A stretch of DNA of 6,569 nucleotides. Origin: a bacterium (GTDB taxonomy: Bacteria > Pseudomonadota > Alphaproteobacteria > Caulobacterales > Hyphomonadaceae). Made by a program: the position numbers and the translations under genes. The stretch covers positions 1-6,569 of the forward strand of contig JAVBYB010000402.1 in assembly GCA_030824255.1 (NCBI GenBank), written 5' to 3'. This document shows, piece by piece, positions 5,817-6,569 of this stretch. Every line of letters starts with the position of its first letter. The first letter of the stretch is position 1. The notes below the pieces were generated by a model, which worked only from the letters and a program-made list of their open reading frames with translations, was not told the origin of the DNA and searched no databases.

Positions 5817-6497
5817 TTATTCCCCGGTCAACCGGTAGCCCACGCCGCGCACGGTCTGCAGGTGGACGGGCTCGCGCGGGTCGCGCTCGATCTTGCGGCG
5901 CAGGCGGGTGACCTGGACATCGACGGAGCGCTCGACGCCGGCAGCGGTGAGCATGGCAAGCTCGTGACGCGAAATGGCGACCCCGGCGCGGCCAGCAAGA
6001 ATGGAGAGGAGTTGCGTCTCGCTCTCGGTGAGGCGAACAATGCGGCCATCCTTGCGCAGTTCACCCTTGCCGACGTGGAAGATCATGCCGGCAAGCTTGA
6101 TCTCTTCCACCGGTGTCTCGGGCGCTGCGCGTTTGAGGATGGAGCCTATGCGGAGGACAAGTTCCTCCGGCTCGAACGGCTTGGAGAGATAGTCGTCGGC
6201 GCCGATCCGAAGGCCTTCGATACGTTCGGCGGGCAGGCCGCGCGCTGTGAGCAGGATGACGGGCGTGTCGGATTTTTTCTCACGCACGCTTTTCAGCAGG
6301 GAGAGGCCGTCTTCGCCAGGCATCATGACATCGAGGATGACGAGGTCGAAACTCATGGTGGTCATCAGCTTGCGGGCGCTGGCCGCATCTTTCGCGCTGG
6401 TGACGTCATAGCCTTCGCGCGAGAGAAAGCGCTTCAGCAGGTCCCGCAGGCGGTCGTCGTCGTCAACGGCGAGGATATGCGCCTTGTGCGGGATCAC
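5817..6497 (-). CDS. OmpR/PhoB-family response regulator (PetR-like)
   Basis: This 226-residue transcription factor has a receiver domain (about 5-120) and an OmpR-type winged-helix domain (about 130-226). The receiver has the acidic pocket D12-D14, the phosphoacceptor D56 in DLVILDVMMP, T84 and K106 in DYLSKPF. The effector domain shows LTESETQLLSIL (156-167), the recognition helix region SVDVQVTRLRRKIE (191-204) and the wing TVRGVGYRL (215-223). The start is a GTG at 6497 whose bases overlap the upstream stop (GTGA); GGGG lies about 8 bases before it. It should be phosphorylated by the kinase encoded 3 bases downstream. In Rhodobacter capsulatus a MarR-type petP precedes the regulator petR, and the arrangement here looks similar, but target genes cannot be read from this window. 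Confidence 0.95.
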   Translation of the reverse strand: MIPHKAHILAVDDDDRLRDLLKRFLSREGYDVTSAKDAASARKLMTTMSFDLVILDVMMPGEDGLSLLKSVREKKSDTPVILLTARGLPAERIEGLRIGADDYLSKPFEPEELVLRIGSILKRAAPETPVEEIKLAGMIFHVGKGELRKDGRIVRLTESETQLLSILAGRAGVAISRHELAMLTAAGVERSVDVQVTRLRRKIERDPREPVHLQTVRGVGYRLTGE

Positions 6498-6568
6498 GGT
6501 TCGCCCCGGACGCGCAGAAGGTCAGACAGGACGCGGCGGGCGCCGGTCACTGCGTCGGGCCCGGCGGA
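6494..6568 (-). CDS. C-terminal end of an upstream gene, possibly a MarR-family regulator (partial)
   Basis: Only 24 residues plus the stop codon are visible; the rest lies beyond the right edge. The frame ends in TGA at 6496-6494, sharing 4 bases (GTGA) with the response-regulator start, a typical coupled-operon junction. The visible tail, with AGPDAVTGARRVLSDLL, is helical and resembles C-termini of MarR regulators that precede OmpR-type regulators in alphaproteobacteria (the petP-petR arrangement). The fragment is too short for a family call by itself; the MarR suggestion comes mainly from context. Confidence 0.45.
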   Translation of the reverse strand, partial: SAGPDAVTGARRVLSDLLRVRGEP

Positions 6569-6569
6569 G

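Noticed and set aside
1..6569. Search for a novel defence, mobile or secondary-metabolism system
   Set aside because: No transposase, integrase, direct-repeat array, toxin-antitoxin pair, tRNA-like site or biosynthetic cluster is visible. The genes are mostly core functions in normal order.

Overview
The window looks like an ordinary housekeeping stretch of an alphaproteobacterial chromosome. GC content is roughly 60-65% by eye. The best guess is a Caulobacterales/Hyphomonadaceae-like organism. This rests on the gene set (lgt next to a MidA-type methyltransferase, an alphaproteobacterial UbiK-like protein, a YbjN-domain gene directly before proC, and an OmpR-type regulator/EnvZ-type kinase pair preceded by what may be a MarR gene) and on a tight group of GANTC sites, the CcrM methylation target of alphaproteobacteria. 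The genus cannot be fixed from the sequence alone.

Layout, left to right. On the minus strand, lgt (lipoprotein diacylglyceryl transferase) is followed by a midA/NDUFAF7-like methyltransferase that runs off the left edge. Divergent from lgt, across about 100 bases holding candidate promoters, is a small plus-strand coiled-coil gene of the UbiK (BMFP) family. A 112-base spacer with four GANTC sites and a leader hairpin precedes a YbjN-domain gene, and proC starts 3 bases after its stop. After a 90-base spacer with a strong GC hairpin comes a four-helix membrane protein of unknown function. This gene converges, with 7 bases between stop codons, on a minus-strand operon reading from the right edge: a possible MarR-type C-terminus, an OmpR-type response regulator, an EnvZ-type sensor kinase and a low-GC two-helix membrane protein with a CxxC motif. 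The joints are tight throughout: a 4-base overlap, a 3-base gap and directly abutting codons.

How the genes fit together. Lgt serves lipoprotein maturation, MidA complex I assembly, UbiK ubiquinone synthesis and ProC proline synthesis; the two-component pair is an envelope-facing signalling unit. They do not form one pathway. There is no mobile element, CRISPR array, RNA gene, toxin-antitoxin pair or defence cassette that I can support, and every stretch over 300 bases is occupied by a gene. The items worth a second look are the GANTC cluster with its leader hairpin before the YbjN gene, and the unrecognised small membrane protein appended to the kinase.
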